Positions 1 through 11,140 of a DNA stretch of 64,000 nt are shown here, piece by piece. The notes beneath the pieces are model-generated. The model worked only from the letters and a program-made list of their open reading frames with translations. It searched no databases and had not been told where the DNA came from. The stretch lies in NCBI RefSeq assembly GCF_002776525.5, contig NC_045441.1, positions 128,198,519-128,262,518 on the forward strand, read 5' to 3'. The DNA is from Piliocolobus tephrosceles. Taxonomy: Eukaryota; Chordata; Mammalia; Primates; Cercopithecidae. The translations under genes and the position numbers were made by a program. Within the stretch, counting starts at the first letter, position 1. Every line of letters begins with the position of its first letter.

Positions 1-254
1 GCCCCCACTATGGGTCAGCCTAGAATCTTCTAGTTCCAGTCCTTTAAGTCCATCTAAATCCAGACTCTGACTGAAGCGTGGTGACTATCTGTACCAGATG
101 TGGTTTCACTGCGTTAGTGAATTAACACATGCCCTGGTCTAATTAACCATGCCATCATCCATATGGTCCTTTAAGTTCTCACTCTCGCCCTCTTTTCCAG
201 CTCAAAGCAGTCGTCTCTGTATATCTATGTGTTTATACATAGAAAGCTATCTCA

Positions 255-548
255 GGCCGGGCGCGGTGGCTCAAGCCTGCAGTCCCAGCACTTTGGGAGG
301 CCGAGATGGGCGGATCACGAGGTCAGGAGATCGAGACCATCCTGGCTAACACGGTGAAACCCCGTCTCTACTAAAAAACACAAAAAATTAGCCGGGCGAG
401 GTGGCAGGCACCTGTAGTCCCAGCTACTCGGGAGGCTGAGGCAGGAGAATGGCATGAACCCGGGAGGCGGAGCTTGCAGTGAGCTGAGATCCGGCCACAG
501 CACTCCAGCCTGGCCGGCAGAGCGAGACTCCGTCTCAAAAAAAAAAAA
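255..548 (+). mobile_element. AluY
   Basis: Full length, near consensus, with a 14-bp target-site duplication (agaaagctatctca) at 241 and 549. Confidence 0.95.
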
Positions 549-648
549 AGAAAGCTATCTCAAGGTTCCACTCTCCCCTCTGATGGTGAGGAAAGAGGGA
601 AGTGCAGCTGACATGTCTCAAGGGGTTCCTTAAAAATAATTAATATAT

Positions 649-950
649 GGCCGGGCACAGTGGCTCACATCTGTAATCCCAACACTTTGGGAGACCGAGG
701 TGGGTGGATAACCTGAGGTCAGGAGTTCAAGACTAGCCTGTCCAACATGTGAAACCCCATGTCTACTAAAAATACAAAAATTAGCTGGGCGTGGTGGTGC
801 ATGCCTGTAATCCCAGCTACTCGGGAGGCTGAGGCAGGAAGATCGCTTGAAACCAGAAGGTGGAGGTTGCAGTGAGCCAAGATTACGCCATTGCACTCCA
901 GCATGGGTGACAAGAGTGAAACTCCATCTCAAAAAAAAATTAAAATTAAA
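649..950 (+). mobile_element. Alu (S type)
   Basis: Full length; flanked by attaatatat at 639 and 951. Confidence 0.93.
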
Positions 951-1106
951 ATTAATATATAGTTTAATGTATGACTGCAACTGGAGTGCATGCTTGCTGA
1001 AAAAAAAATTGAATGTAGCTGTGTACAAAGTAAAAAAATACCACTTCCTCTCCCACACTCCATGGGTAACCACATAGGCATCAAACATTTTATTAATAGT
1101 GTTCTT

Positions 1107-1418
1107 TTTATTTGATTTATTTATTCATTTATTTTGGAGACAGAGTCTCACTCCATCCCCCAGGTTGGAATGCAGTGGTGCAGTCTCAGCTCACTACAAC
1201 CTCCACCTCCCGGGTTCAGGAGATTCTCCCGCCTCAGCCTCTGGAGTAGCCGGGATTATAGGCGCCTGCCACCACGCCCGGCTAATTTTTGTATTTTTAA
1301 TAGAGATGGGGTTTCACCATGTTGGCCAGGCTGGTCTCGAACTCCTGACCTCAGATGATTCGCCTGCCTCGGCCACCCAAAGTGCTGGGATTACAGGCGT
1401 GAGCCACCCTGCCCAGCC
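1107..1418 (-). mobile_element. Alu (S type)
   Basis: Full length, inverted; 12-bp duplication aatagtgttctt at 1095 and 1419. It lies about 65 bp beyond the exon 7 donor. Confidence 0.93.
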
Positions 1419-1483
1419 AATAGTGTTCTTTCTAAGTTGACAAGTTTAAACAAGAGCCCTCTGCAAAGAGGAACAGTGCTCAC

Positions 1484-1661
1484 CTCTTCTCCATACTGAA
1501 TCCATGTGCCAGATTCATTCTTCCAATACCAAATCCATGTGGTGGTGAAGACAGAATTGGCTGGGTTGGTGACAGAAGAAGGAGTGGAGAGGCGTCGGAC
1601 AGGAATGAAATCACAACAACTCATTTCCCGAAAATTGATTGTATAACTTCCTACAGAACAG
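1484..1661 (-). CDS. ZC3HAV1: ZC3HAV1 coding exon 7 (last exon in window)
   Basis: A 178-nt exon between acceptor TTTTCTCTCTCAG and donor GTGAGC. Its first base completes Val566 and it encodes residues 567-625, ending on a full codon (IQYGEE). WIWYWKNESGTWIQYG contains the paired tryptophans that define a WWE domain, here the second WWE-like fold, cut at the exon end. The remaining WWE sequence and the catalytically inactive PARP domain of the long isoform must lie beyond position 1. A nearby alternative AG (CTGTAG) lies nine bases inside the exon but would break the frame. Confidence 0.96.
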
Positions 1662-1699
1662 CTGAGAGAGAAAAGTATTAAGTTAACATAACGTTTCAT

Positions 1700-2520
1700 T
1701 GACCCCTGTTTTCTACAATCTCGTCTTCCCTAATGAGAGCGCAGAATTAAATTTTCAGGGCTAAAATAGATCTTCAAGTTTTCTTTCCATAGCTTCAGGT
1801 CCTATACATAAAAGAAACATGGAAATGCAGAGAGGAAAGTGACTTGCCTACACCACATAATTAATGGTGTCACATGGTGCATTCTTCCCTCAGAAAAATC
1901 CCAAAATAAAACTATGCCCACAAAACTCCTGATTGGCTCAATGTTAGAAAGTAAGTTAGAAACTCACATTTGGTCCATTTTTAAAATTATTTATTATTAT
2001 TTAAATTGCTATCAAAATGTGGAGACCCTTGTGGAAAATTGGCAAGGTTAAAGTTATTTTCATAATAACATTAAACATTATTTGCTTTTTTCACTTTCAT
2101 TCTCTCATGAATACATGACGAAATTTTCCAGAGGCTACACAATATATGATTTCACAGCAGATTGAATAAAGAAGCAGATATGAGAATCTAGTTATCTTCT
2201 ATCATGCTAGACATTACTTTGCAAAAATATAAAACTCCTCTCAATAAATTTTTTGTTTTGGAAAACAGTTATTTTATAATTGTCCATATAAATATTATAT
2301 ATACATATATAAATACACACAGTTATATACCTGGGTATGTATATTAAATGGGCATACATGAGTATGTATATAGTATTAAATATAGTTACATGAAACATGT
2401 TCATTATGTTAACATATAGCAAGCTTATTCTTATTTTTAAGTGAATCAAATATATAATTGTTCTCAGTTTTAATTTTTAATATGGTAAATATTGATAGCT
2501 ATATTCCACATAAACAGAAA
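1700..2520. other. Unassigned intron 6 sequence
   Basis: AT-rich DNA with an alternating TA/CA-like patch near 2290-2330. No exon, RNA gene or clear repeat family is recognised. Confidence 0.5.
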
Positions 2521-2540
2521 TTCTTTGGGATCCTGAACAC

Positions 2541-2843
2541 ATTTTTTTTTTTTTTCTTTTGAGACAGAGTCTCGCTCTGTTGCCTGGGCTGGAGTGCAGT
2601 GGCACAATCTCAGCTCACTGCAACCTCTGCCTCCTGGGTTCAAGCTATTCTCCTACCTCAGCCTCCCAAGTAGCTGGAATTACAGGAGCCTGCCACCACG
2701 CCCAGCAAACTTTTTGTATTTTTTAAGTAGAGACGGGGTTTCACTACGTTGGCCAGGCTGGTCTCAAACCCCTGACTTTGTGATCCGCCCGCCTCGGCCT
2801 CCCAAAGTGCTGGGATTATAAGCATGAGCCACCGCGCCCGGCC
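2541..2843 (-). mobile_element. Alu (S type)
   Basis: Inverted and full length; imperfect duplication of ttgggatcctgaacac on both sides (diverged copy at 2844). Confidence 0.92.
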
Positions 2844-2928
2844 TTGGGTCCTGAATACATTTTAAGTGTTGAGGAGTTCTCTGACCAAAAAGTTTGAGAA
2901 CTGCTGCTCTAAGAAAGACCTCTTAGAT

Positions 2929-3136
2929 CAGTGGTTCTCAATCAGGAATGATTTTGACCTCCGTGGATATTTTACAACATCTGAAGACATTTTGGGTTAT
3001 GACAACCAGCAGGGCTGGTGGGGGGGTGATGCTTCCTGTCATCTGTGGATTGAGGCTAGGAATAGCGCTAAACAGCCCTGAGAGCAAACAACTAAATGGC
3101 CCAAAATGTCAGTAGTGCTCAGGTTGAGAAACCCTG
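2929..3136 (+). mobile_element. MER20-like hAT transposon
   Basis: About 208 bp bounded by inverted termini cagtggttctca and ttgagaaaccctg, with the internal ACATTTTGGGTT and GGCCCAAAATGTCA landmarks of MER20. Confidence 0.8.
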
Positions 3137-3393
3137 CTCTCAACTTGCCTGGGGGCGGAAATATAGACATAGCAACAAGAAAATAGCTGATGTCGCCCTC
3201 TAGTGGTAAAAATGCAGCAACACAGAATCTCCACCCCCCAAATCACTAAATTCTCATAGGATGAAAAGTAATGTAACTTTTCCCCCTAAAGAATTTCCTT
3301 GTTAAACTGGGATGTTTCTTATATCCCTGCACACCATAGATAAATATGGTCATATGGGTATCACCCATTTCAGCTCTTCCAGAAGGAGAAATG

Positions 3394-3686
3394 TTTTTAC
3401 TTATTTTTGAGACAGGGTCTCACTCTGTCGTCCAGGCTGAGTGTGGTGGCACAATCGCGGCTCACTGCAGCCTCAACTTCTTGGGCTCCAGTGATCCTCT
3501 CACATCAGCCTCCCGAGTAGCTGGGACCATAGGTGCGTGCCACCATGCCTGGCTAGTTTTTGTATTGTTAGTAGAGACAGGGTTTCATCAAATTGCCCAG
3601 GCTAATCTCAAACTCCTAAGTTCAAGTGATTCTCCTGCCTCAACCTCCCAAAGTGCTAGGATTATAAGCATGAACGACGTTCAGCC
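3394..3686 (-). mobile_element. Alu (J type)
   Basis: Diverged inverted copy; imperfect 13-bp duplication agaaggagaaatg / agaagcagaaatg. Confidence 0.9.
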
Positions 3687-4234
3687 AGAAGCAGAAATGT
3701 CAGGTACCCTCTTAGACGACTCCAGGCTACAGAAAATAGCAAACATAAGGAAGGTATTAAATGCTAAAGTACACAACAACATTCTACACTAAAACTATAA
3801 GAAATTATTCAAATCATGTTTTTAAACTATGAAGTTAAGCCAAAGGCTCTTTCATCCTAAATCATTTAGTACTTTTAATAGTTCCGTGATGAATTGATCA
3901 GGATACAAACCGGCCTCTGCACTGTGTTTTTCTGCAGGACACAGACAACTATCAGCTAAACAAATAATCATGTCACTGTTTGTTTCATTTGAGTTAGCAA
4001 ACATTCCCAGGATCTCTAGTATTAGCCAGGCTCAGTGTGACCTCAAACCCACCTAGCGGTGTTTTTCCTTCATTAACTCAGCAGGCACTTGCCATTTTTA
4101 TCTCAAGAAGTATTTCACACTGGAATGGGATTCCGATGGAAAAGTGTTTTTTTCTTTTTCCCCTAAGAATAGCACTAATGCTTCCCTTTGATAATGTTGG
4201 GCTCTGGAAAGCCGGAGTACAGTCACCAACTTAC

Positions 4235-4358
4235 ACGTGGATTCTGGGGTCAGAGTAGGCTTCCTCGATCATCTCCATGTGGTTGAAGTCTGTCCAGGTT
4301 TTACCAATAAGCATCTGCCACCGGTAAGGCAGATGGAAGTGGACTTTGCTGCAGCTAC
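4235..4358 (-). CDS. ZC3HAV1: ZC3HAV1 coding exon 6
   Basis: A 124-nt exon between acceptor TTTGTCTTTGTAG and donor GTAAGT. It completes Gly525 and encodes residues 526-565 plus two bases. It opens SCSKVHFHLPYRWQML, supplying C527 and H531 so that finger 5 reads C513-x7-C521-x5-C527-x3-H531. The following WQMLIGKTWTDFNHMEMIEE begins the first WWE-like fold. Both splice sites are strong and the frame joins exon 7 correctly (phase 2). Nothing indicates loss of function. Confidence 0.96.
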
Positions 4359-4557
4359 CTACAAAGACAAAGATGGGGTCTGAGGGACTGTTGAGCGGGG
4401 ATTCTAAACAATTCAGTCAAGTTCACTGCCAGCTTTCCCCATCCATTCCTGCCTGCCCCCTGCCAGACAGGTCCCATCTATACCTGCTGACATTGCTGTG
4501 TGTCCATTATCCAGGTTCCTTCATTACCTTGGAGATGCATCAGAAAACAAAAATTCA

Positions 4558-4899
4558 GGCCGGGTGTGGTGGCTCACGCCTGTAATCCTACCATTTTGGG
4601 AGGATTACATTACATTACATTTTGGGAGGCCAAGACAGGCAGATCACTTGAGGCCAGGAGTTCAAGACCAGCCTAGCCAATATGATGAAATCCTGTCTGT
4701 ACTAAAAATACAAAAATTAGCCAGGCATGTTAGTGGGTGCCTGTAATCCCAGCTACTCGGGAGACTGAGGCAGGAGAATCACTTGAACCTGGGAGGTTGA
4801 GGTTGCAGTGAGCCAAGATCACTCCATTGCACTCCAGCCTGGGTGACAGTGAAATTCTGTCTCAAAAAAAAGAAAAAAGAAAAAAGAAAAAAAGAAATT
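4558..4899 (+). mobile_element. Alu with internal duplication
   Basis: Near its 5' end the tttgggagg segment is repeated around a short (catta)n insert (4596-4628). The A-rich tail is interspersed with G. aaacaaaaattc flanks both ends. Confidence 0.9.
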
Positions 4900-5214
4900 A
4901 AAACAAAAATTCCCCACTCCCCTCAAAGTCACTCTACCCAGATAGAAATTTGAGGTAATCAGAAATTTAGTTACCCTTTCTGCACCCCCCAAGTGTATTA
5001 AGCCAAAATGCTCTCCAGCAGAGACAACAGCCTGTATTTCCTTGAAGCCCTGGCCTACAGTTCATCTCTTCAAGAAAGATTCTCCTAACGAATCTCACTC
5101 CATCCCCATCTGACTTGTATTTTTTGCATTCCTTTAGGAAGTACCCAATACTCAGCTGGGGGTTAATTTTTTATACGTTTTTACTTACTTCTCGCAGTTT
5201 TCTCATTTGCGGAT

Positions 5215-5526
5215 TTTTTGTTTGTTTGCTTTTGTTTTTGTTTTGAGGCAGAGTCTCACTCACTCTGTTGCCCAGGCTGGAGTGCAATGGCGCGATTTTG
5301 GCCACTGCAACCTCCACCTCCCGGGTTCAAGAGACACATGCCTCAGCCTCCCGAGTAGCTGGGATTACAGGCCTGTGCCACCATGCCCGGCTAATTTTTG
5401 TATTTTTAGTAGAGATGGGTTTTCACCATGATGGCCAGACTGGTCTTGAACTCCTGGCCTCAAGTGATCTACCTGCCTCAGTCTCCCAAAGTTCTGGGAT
5501 ACAGGCATAAGCCACCGTGCCTAGCA
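5215..5526 (-). mobile_element. Alu (S type)
   Basis: Inverted copy with (gttttt) tail; several small deletions. Confidence 0.9.
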
Positions 5527-5879
5527 TTTTATGGATGTTTTCATGCCCTACCTTAATTACAAAGTCACTAAAGAGAAGGCTGCACTATGGTTTAGCTTAC
5601 TTCCCCCTTGCATATTTGGCACAGGGCTAGGCATACAAAAGACAGCCATTGCAGAAATGCCGGCTAAAGAATGAATAGATGTTATAAGCTACAGTACACG
5701 AAGACAGAAAATAGTTCTGTTTTTCAAAATTTGCATTGTTATGTTTAAATTGTTTTGAAATATTCAAAATAAAGATGTGTGACAGCTCCAAAACAAACAA
5801 ACAAAAAAGACAAGTTTAGACACTGCAGGGACACCTTGAGTGGCCCCACTTGAGACTTGGCTGATTGAAAAGTACATAA

Positions 5880-6530
5880 CCACTCATTATAGTTCACAAC
5901 TCACACTTGTTAGAATGGCTGCTATCAAAGACAAACAGTGACTGGGCGCAGTGGTTCATGCCTGTAATCTCAGCACTTTGGAAAGCCGAGGCGAGTGGAT
6001 CACTTGAGGTCAGGAGTTCAAGACCAGCCTGGCCAATGTGCCAAAACCCCGTCTCTACCAAAAATACAAAAGTTAGCCAGACGTAGTGAGCACACGTCTG
6101 TAATCCCAGCTACTTGGGAGGCTGAGGCATGAGAATCACTTGAACCCAGGGGGCAGAGGTTGCAGTGAGCTGAGATTGCACCGCTGCACTCCATCTTGGG
6201 TGACAGAACGAGACTCCATCTCAAAACAAACAAACAAACAAACAAAAAAGGCAAACACATATACAAAAAGAACAAGTGTTGGTGAGGATGTGGAGAAATG
6301 TGAACCCTTGTACATTGCTGGTGGGATAGAAAAATGGTACAGCCACTATGAAAAATACTTCTGCAGAAAAAAAAAAAACATTAAAAGAAGTACTGTATGA
6401 TCCCCCAACTCCACTTCTGTGTATATATCCAAAATAATTGAAAGCCGGGTTTTGAGAAGACATTTGCACACCATGTTCATAGCAGCGTTATTTACAATGG
6501 CCAAAAGGTAGAAGCTTACAGAAAAGTCCT
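5880..6530 (+). mobile_element. Old L1 3'-end fragment, split by an Alu
   Basis: Segments 5880-5939 and 6247-6530 together read as the 3' region of an L1M element (gttagaatggctgctatcaa, then ggtgaggatgtggagaaatg and tagcagcgttatttacaatgg). Non-coding relic just downstream of exon 5. Confidence 0.75.
5940..6246 (+). mobile_element. Alu (S type) inside L1
   Basis: Inserted into the L1 fragment; tail is a (caaa)n run. Confidence 0.92.
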
Positions 6531-6542
6531 TAGGTTACTCAC

Positions 6543-6644
6543 CATTAAATGGACAACCCTTATACAGATGGTCAAGACAAATTTCCTGTGAGCCATGATC
6601 ATCCACCCTAGAAGATGTGGTCCTTGTGACATCAGATAAAGAAT
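6543..6644 (-). CDS. ZC3HAV1: ZC3HAV1 coding exon 5
   Basis: A 102-nt exon between acceptor TTTGTTTCATAG and donor GTGAGT, phase 1 in and out, so it can be included or skipped without shifting the frame. It encodes residues 491-524 (SLSDVTRTTSSRVDDH...ICLDHLYKGCPFN). It provides the first two cysteines of finger 5, C513 and C521, spaced C-x7-C. Residue 518 is Tyr where I remember Cys in human ZAP; it lies between the ligands and is not itself expected to bind zinc. The central finger-5/WWE module is the part reported to bind poly(ADP-ribose). Confidence 0.95.
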
Positions 6645-6846
6645 CTATGAAACAAAAAAGGATGCATGTATGCTGATCTTAATGTTTAAACCAAAAATCA
6701 AGGCACTTGGTCTCACAATGGGAAAGCATATCTGAAATGCAGGCCACGTTCAAGAAAATTCCTATGATTTATGTGTTTCTCATGAGTGTCTCGACAGCCC
6801 CTCCATACAACAAAAATGTGGACCTCAGAGTCCTGTGAAAGTTATG

Positions 6847-6852
6847 TTTATT
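6847..6852 (-). promoter_or_regulatory. Candidate intronic polyadenylation signal
   Basis: AATAAA on the minus strand, about 205 nt past the in-frame TGA that ends extended exon 4. A U/GU-rich run (TTTTTGTTGTATGG) follows some 30-45 nt downstream, the usual layout of a cleavage site. Whether it is used is unknown. Confidence 0.4.
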
Positions 6853-7094
6853 TCTTAAATCATAGTTGAAATATTCCTATTGTCAATAAATGTAGCAGCT
6901 TATTCCCTGTGGTTCTACTGGTTGGTCCTTCCCTGTCTTCACTAGTCAACCTCCTCACCAGACCACCCCTTAACCAAAACCCTCTGACTCTCTGCCCTTT
7001 AAGAACTGGGGAACATCCAAGGAAAAACCAGCAGCCATAGCCACTCTGCTGCAGACTCAAGACACAGGGGCCCGTTCGTCCTTCAGTGACTTAC

Positions 7095-7460
7095 ACTGAG
7101 CAGAGCCTGTTGTCTTCCTTGTGAGCTCACTGGCAGGGGAGACAGGAACCTGGGTGCAGTTCTGCCCCTGGGCCCTCCATACTGCAGCTCTGTTGCTTGC
7201 GGAAAGGGCAGCAGGTGACTGAGGCAGAGCGCTGACTTGCGCGGGGGCAGTGGATTCCCCAGGTGTGGTGGGGACCAGGCTCCTCAGACTCTGACTTCCA
7301 GAACGTAACTTATCTTTCTCCCCCATGACTGCCATTGTTAAGCCAAAACCAGTGGCACCAGTTTTTTCTACATCAGTAGTTTTATCCGCCACTTGACTAG
7401 AGCCATTTGGTGTATCGTGAACAAATGTACTAGCCCCAAGTTTCTTCCCTTTGTATTTAC
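7095..7460 (-). CDS. ZC3HAV1: ZC3HAV1 exon 4 extension (ZAP-XL/ZAP-M type)
   Basis: Reading continues past the proximal donor without a stop for 366 nt (122 codons) to a second donor, GTAAGT at 7094-7089, in the same phase as the first. Either donor therefore splices in frame to exon 5. Adding 122 residues to a 902-residue ZAP-L gives the size I recall for the published extended isoforms. The insert begins GKYKGKKLGASTF and is Ser/Thr-rich, with no domain I recognise. If the distal donor is skipped, the frame runs on to a TGA at 7057-7059. Both donors look usable: the proximal has G at -1 but A at +5, the distal has the full GTAAGT but T at -1. Usage cannot be judged from DNA. Confidence 0.8.
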
Positions 7461-8234
7461 CATTAACAGGTGCCACTCTTGGGCCAGCATCATCTGTGAT
7501 TCTGCCAGTGGCCTGAACATCCCGGGAAGCAGGCCCAGCATCCTGAGTCCTAGGTGTTGATATTTCTCTCTGACTGCTGCTTGTGCTTTTGTAATTTAAG
7601 GATCTGGTAGAAGTTATATCTGTGGCCACTCCATCAGCGTTATTATTAAAAAGAGGGCCAGGCTGGACATCCTGAGTTCCACTTTTGCCGTTGATGTTCC
7701 TGTAGTCTGAGGAAAGCAAGCCTGCGTCCTTTCTGGTGGTCACAGCTTCAGGCGTTTGCAGAGAGCCGAGAGAAGAGAGGGTGGCAGGTAGCGTGGCAGG
7801 AAACACAGTCTTTCTCCTGGCGCCTTGGTCATTCGTCCAGGATGTGGGGCTCTTCCACTTGGGGGCTGGTGTTGAATTGGAAGCAAGGTAAGTGTTGCCC
7901 GGACTTCCATGCAAGGGGTCCTCTTGACTGCCGTTCTCTAAAAACCTCCGGCTTGCTCCGGCCTGACTTGTTCCTCCGAGATCGGTAGCCTTGGACGAGC
8001 TTAAGGGAGGCCGAGCGCGATCCTGACTCCCCAGATTCGTGAACTTGTGGGTGAGATCATCCACAGGCGTGTCCTCCAGGGAAGCCCTGTGGCCGCTCGG
8101 ATCTGGACTAGGCGTGCAGGACCTCTCAGCAGACGCTGAAGCAGACGCAAGAAATTCTTGGCTGCCCTGAAAGAACCGATCTCTACTTTTGCTTCTAGCC
8201 CTATATGCCATGTTTCTACGATGCGAGGAAGGAG
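7461..8234 (-). CDS. ZC3HAV1: ZC3HAV1 coding exon 4 (short form)
   Basis: This is the largest coding exon, 774 nt, between acceptor TTTTTCTCCCCTAG and proximal donor GTAAAT. It completes residue 233 and encodes residues 234-490 plus one base. The region is low-complexity and rich in Ser, Thr and Pro, the fast-evolving central linker of ZAP. Serines at 257, 263, 267, 271 and 275 fall at the spacing of the described GSK3 cluster (SASASAERSCTPSP). LEDTPVDDLTHKFTNL (residues 285-300) corresponds to the described CRM1 export signal. Several positions differ from the human protein as I remember it, which fits a gene known to evolve under positive selection. No frame break is seen. Using this donor gives the ZAP-L/ZAP-S type message. 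Confidence 0.96.
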
Positions 8235-8407
8235 CTAGGGGAGAAAAAGTCAAAATGAAACAAAGTAATGAACATTGGAGTTAATGTAACTGAGTTCCTA
8301 CCACCCTTCCTCCTCTTAGCTTTTCCAGCCTTGCTATCCAAGTGCTATCAAATGACTTGGCCTAATCTGGTGTGTACAAATCTTGAAGATGGGTGGTTTG
8401 ACAATGA

Positions 8408-8556
8408 CGGGAATTTTTTTTTTTTTTAAGAGATGGAGTGTTGCTCTGTTGCCCAGGCTGGAATGCAGTAGCCTGACCACAGCTCACTGCAACCTGGAAC
8501 ACCTGGGCTCCAGCGATCCTCCCGCCTCAGCCTCCTGAGTAGCTGGGACTACAGGG
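8408..8556 (-). mobile_element. Alu left-monomer fragment
   Basis: About 150 bp of the A-B-box half only, old (J-like), in intron 3. Confidence 0.8.
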
Positions 8557-9059
8557 GCTCACCGACTGTATCAGTAGATGAAAGAATCTTGTCATTCTGC
8601 CTGCACGGCAGAGCATGTCATTCCATGGCCTAGGATGATAGTGAGACCCTGGCTCTCTTCTGGGACTCAAAGTAGCCCCCCAAACCCCAAAACTTTTAGG
8701 TGGGGTTGTCTACTATCTCCTGGTCCTGAGTCAACATTCACCACTGTGGTCAATGGAGAGAGAGAGATTAGGGCAAATCAGAGAAGATTTTCCAGAAAGC
8801 ATTCGATTGTGCCCATATCGTGATATGGGTGTACCTGGCTATTGACAGATTCACAGTGCTTCAAACAAACCAACAGAAAATGAAACCACAGTCTAAAGGC
8901 CTGACTTTGTTTAAGCTGGAAATTTTTCTAGTTTTCTTCATCCCACTCCATAAGGCCAAAGTGTATCAGAAGTCAATATCGACAAGGCAGTGTGGCCTGG
9001 AGGGAAGTGGCCTCCCTCTAGAAACTTGACAGGTCACACCCTCCTGGAAGCAGGGAGGA

Positions 9060-9260
9060 AGGAAGGAGTAAGGGTGTGTTTGTGAGCACATGTGGAGTGT
9101 GTGTGTGGCGTGCATGCATGTGATGTTTATGTGGGGGGGGTGTGTGTGTGTGCTGGGGGTACATGTGGAAGACGTGCATGTCTGTGTTTGAGGCACATGT
9201 GCATGTGTGGTGTGTGAATGTGAGGTGTGCACGTGTGCTTGTGTGTGTGAGTTGTGTTTT
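9060..9260 (+). repeat. Degenerate (TG)n tract
   Basis: Alternating purine-pyrimidine TG/CATG-rich DNA with a G7-8 run near 9134; prone to Z-DNA and length variation. Confidence 0.85.
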
Positions 9261-9479
9261 TTGTGTGGAGAAGAGGTAGAAGAGACGTTTTTTCTCTTCT
9301 AAACCCCAGGGAGCAGCAGTAATGTAGTAAAATCAAACACCCTCCTCCTGTCAAGAAAAGGCTTCACTTGGGAGATTAACTGGAAGTGAAAACATATACA
9401 GATCTTTCTCATTCACAATAAGTATACATTAAGAAGCTACCACCAAAACCCATCCCTCCAGACGTTCCCCTGTTCAGAG

Positions 9480-9770
9480 GCCACCGTAGTGTGGGAGAAA
9501 AAACATTAGATATGGGATCAGAACATGCACTCTGCTACTTTCTAGTGGTGTGAGGCCTTGAAAATGTTACCTTTTATTTCTTCATTATATTACCCTTCAT
9601 TCTTCTAAAAATGAGCTGAGGCTGCTTGCAATAAAAGTTGCTTACTATTTCTGAGTCTCAGTTTCTTTTCCCCCTTAAGTAAGGCTAATAAATGACATAT
9701 CTGCCTTTCTTTGTGGTTTCACTGTGAGGAATAATGATGAAATATTTATTTGGGGTGAAAGTCCCTTGTA
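9480..9770 (+). mobile_element. MIR element
   Basis: Resembles the MIR core: ctgctactttctagtggtg, then gagtctcagtttc and ataaatgacatatctgcc. Confidence 0.6.
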
Positions 9771-9948
9771 AATGATAAACCATTTTCCAAATATAAGGAA
9801 GTTTAATTGTTCATTACTTTGCACAGAATCTTAGAATCATGCATTCTATCTGCTTTATAAAATTCACCTTTTCTACATCCACTTCATAAAGACATTAAAA
9901 ATGAATGTCAGTATATAATATGAAAATGCTTCAGAAATAGGAGCACTT

Positions 9949-10252
9949 GGCTGGGCACGGTGGCTCATGCCTGGAATCCCAGCATTTTGGGAGGCTAAGG
10001 TGGGTGGATCACTTGAGGTCAGGAGTTCAAGACCAGCCTGGCCAACATATTGAAACCCTATCTCTACTAAAAATACAAAAATTAGCTGGGCATGGTGGCA
10101 GGCACTTCTAATCCCAGCTACCTGGGAGACTGAGGCAGAACAATCACTTGAACCTGGGAGGCGGCCATTGCAGTGAGCTGAAGTCACACTACTGAACTCC
10201 AGCCTGGGTGACAGAGTGAGACACTGTCTCAAAAAAAGAAAAAAAAAAAAAG
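9949..10252 (+). mobile_element. Alu (S type)
   Basis: Full length, next to an L1 fragment on its 3' side. Confidence 0.93.
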
Positions 10253-11140
10253 TAATGATAACACTTCACACTCCTTAGGATGGCTATTATTAAAAAAAAA
10301 AATCAGAAAACACAAAATGATAGAGGATGTGAGAAATTTGAACCCATGTGCATTGTTGGCAGAAATGAAAAATGGCACAGCTGCTACAAAAAACGGTATG
10401 ATCGTTCCTCAAAAATGTAAACATAGAATTACCATGTGATTCAGCAATTCTACTTCAGATTATATACCCCCAAAGAACTGAAAACGGGGTCTCAAAGTGG
10501 CATCTGTACACCATATTTACAGCAGCATTATTCACAATAGTCAAACCGGAAATGACTCAAATGTCCATTGACAGATGAATGAATGAAAAATATATAATTA
10601 TATACATACAATGAAATATTATTCATTCTGACATATGCTATAACACGGATGAACCCTGAGGTCATCATGCTAAGTGAAATAAGCCAGTCAGAAAAGGATA
10701 AATATTGTACGACTCCACTTTTTTTTTTTTTTTTTTTTTTGAGACGGAGTCTCGCTCTGTCGCCCAGGCTGGAGTGCAGTGGCCGGATCTCAGCTCACTG
10801 CAAGCTCCGCCTCCCGGGTTCATGCCATTCTCCTGCCTCAGCCTCCCGAGTAGCTGGGACTACAGGTGCCCGCCACCTCGCCCGGCTAGTTTTTTGTATT
10901 TTTTTAGTAGAGACGGGGTTTCACAGTGTTAGCCAGGATGGTCTCGATCTCCTGACCTCGTGATCTGCCCGTCTCAGCCTCCCAAAGTGCTGGGATTACA
11001 GGCTTGAGCCACCGCGCCCAGCCACGACTCCACTTATATGAGGTACCTAGGGTTGTCAAATTCACACAAACAGAAAGCAGAATGTTAGTTGCAAGGGTCT
11101 GGGGAAAAGAGGGAATGGGAGTCATTGTGATTTTTTTTGA
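10253..11140 (+). mobile_element. Old L1 3'-end fragment, split by AluY
   Basis: 10253-10708 and 11036-11140 read continuously as an L1M 3' end (cattattcacaatagtcaaa; aaataagccagtcagaaaagg; tatatgaggtacctagggttg). Confidence 0.8.
10721..11023 (-). mobile_element. AluY (Old World monkey type)
   Basis: Inverted, near consensus, 12-bp duplication acgactccactt at 10709 and 11024; interrupts the L1 fragment. Confidence 0.96.

Noticed and set aside
630..1440. Many 60-150 codon frames containing SPRLECSG, PASASRVAGTTG or LPSSWDYR
   Set aside because: These are translations of Alu repeats, found throughout the window in all frames; none is a gene.
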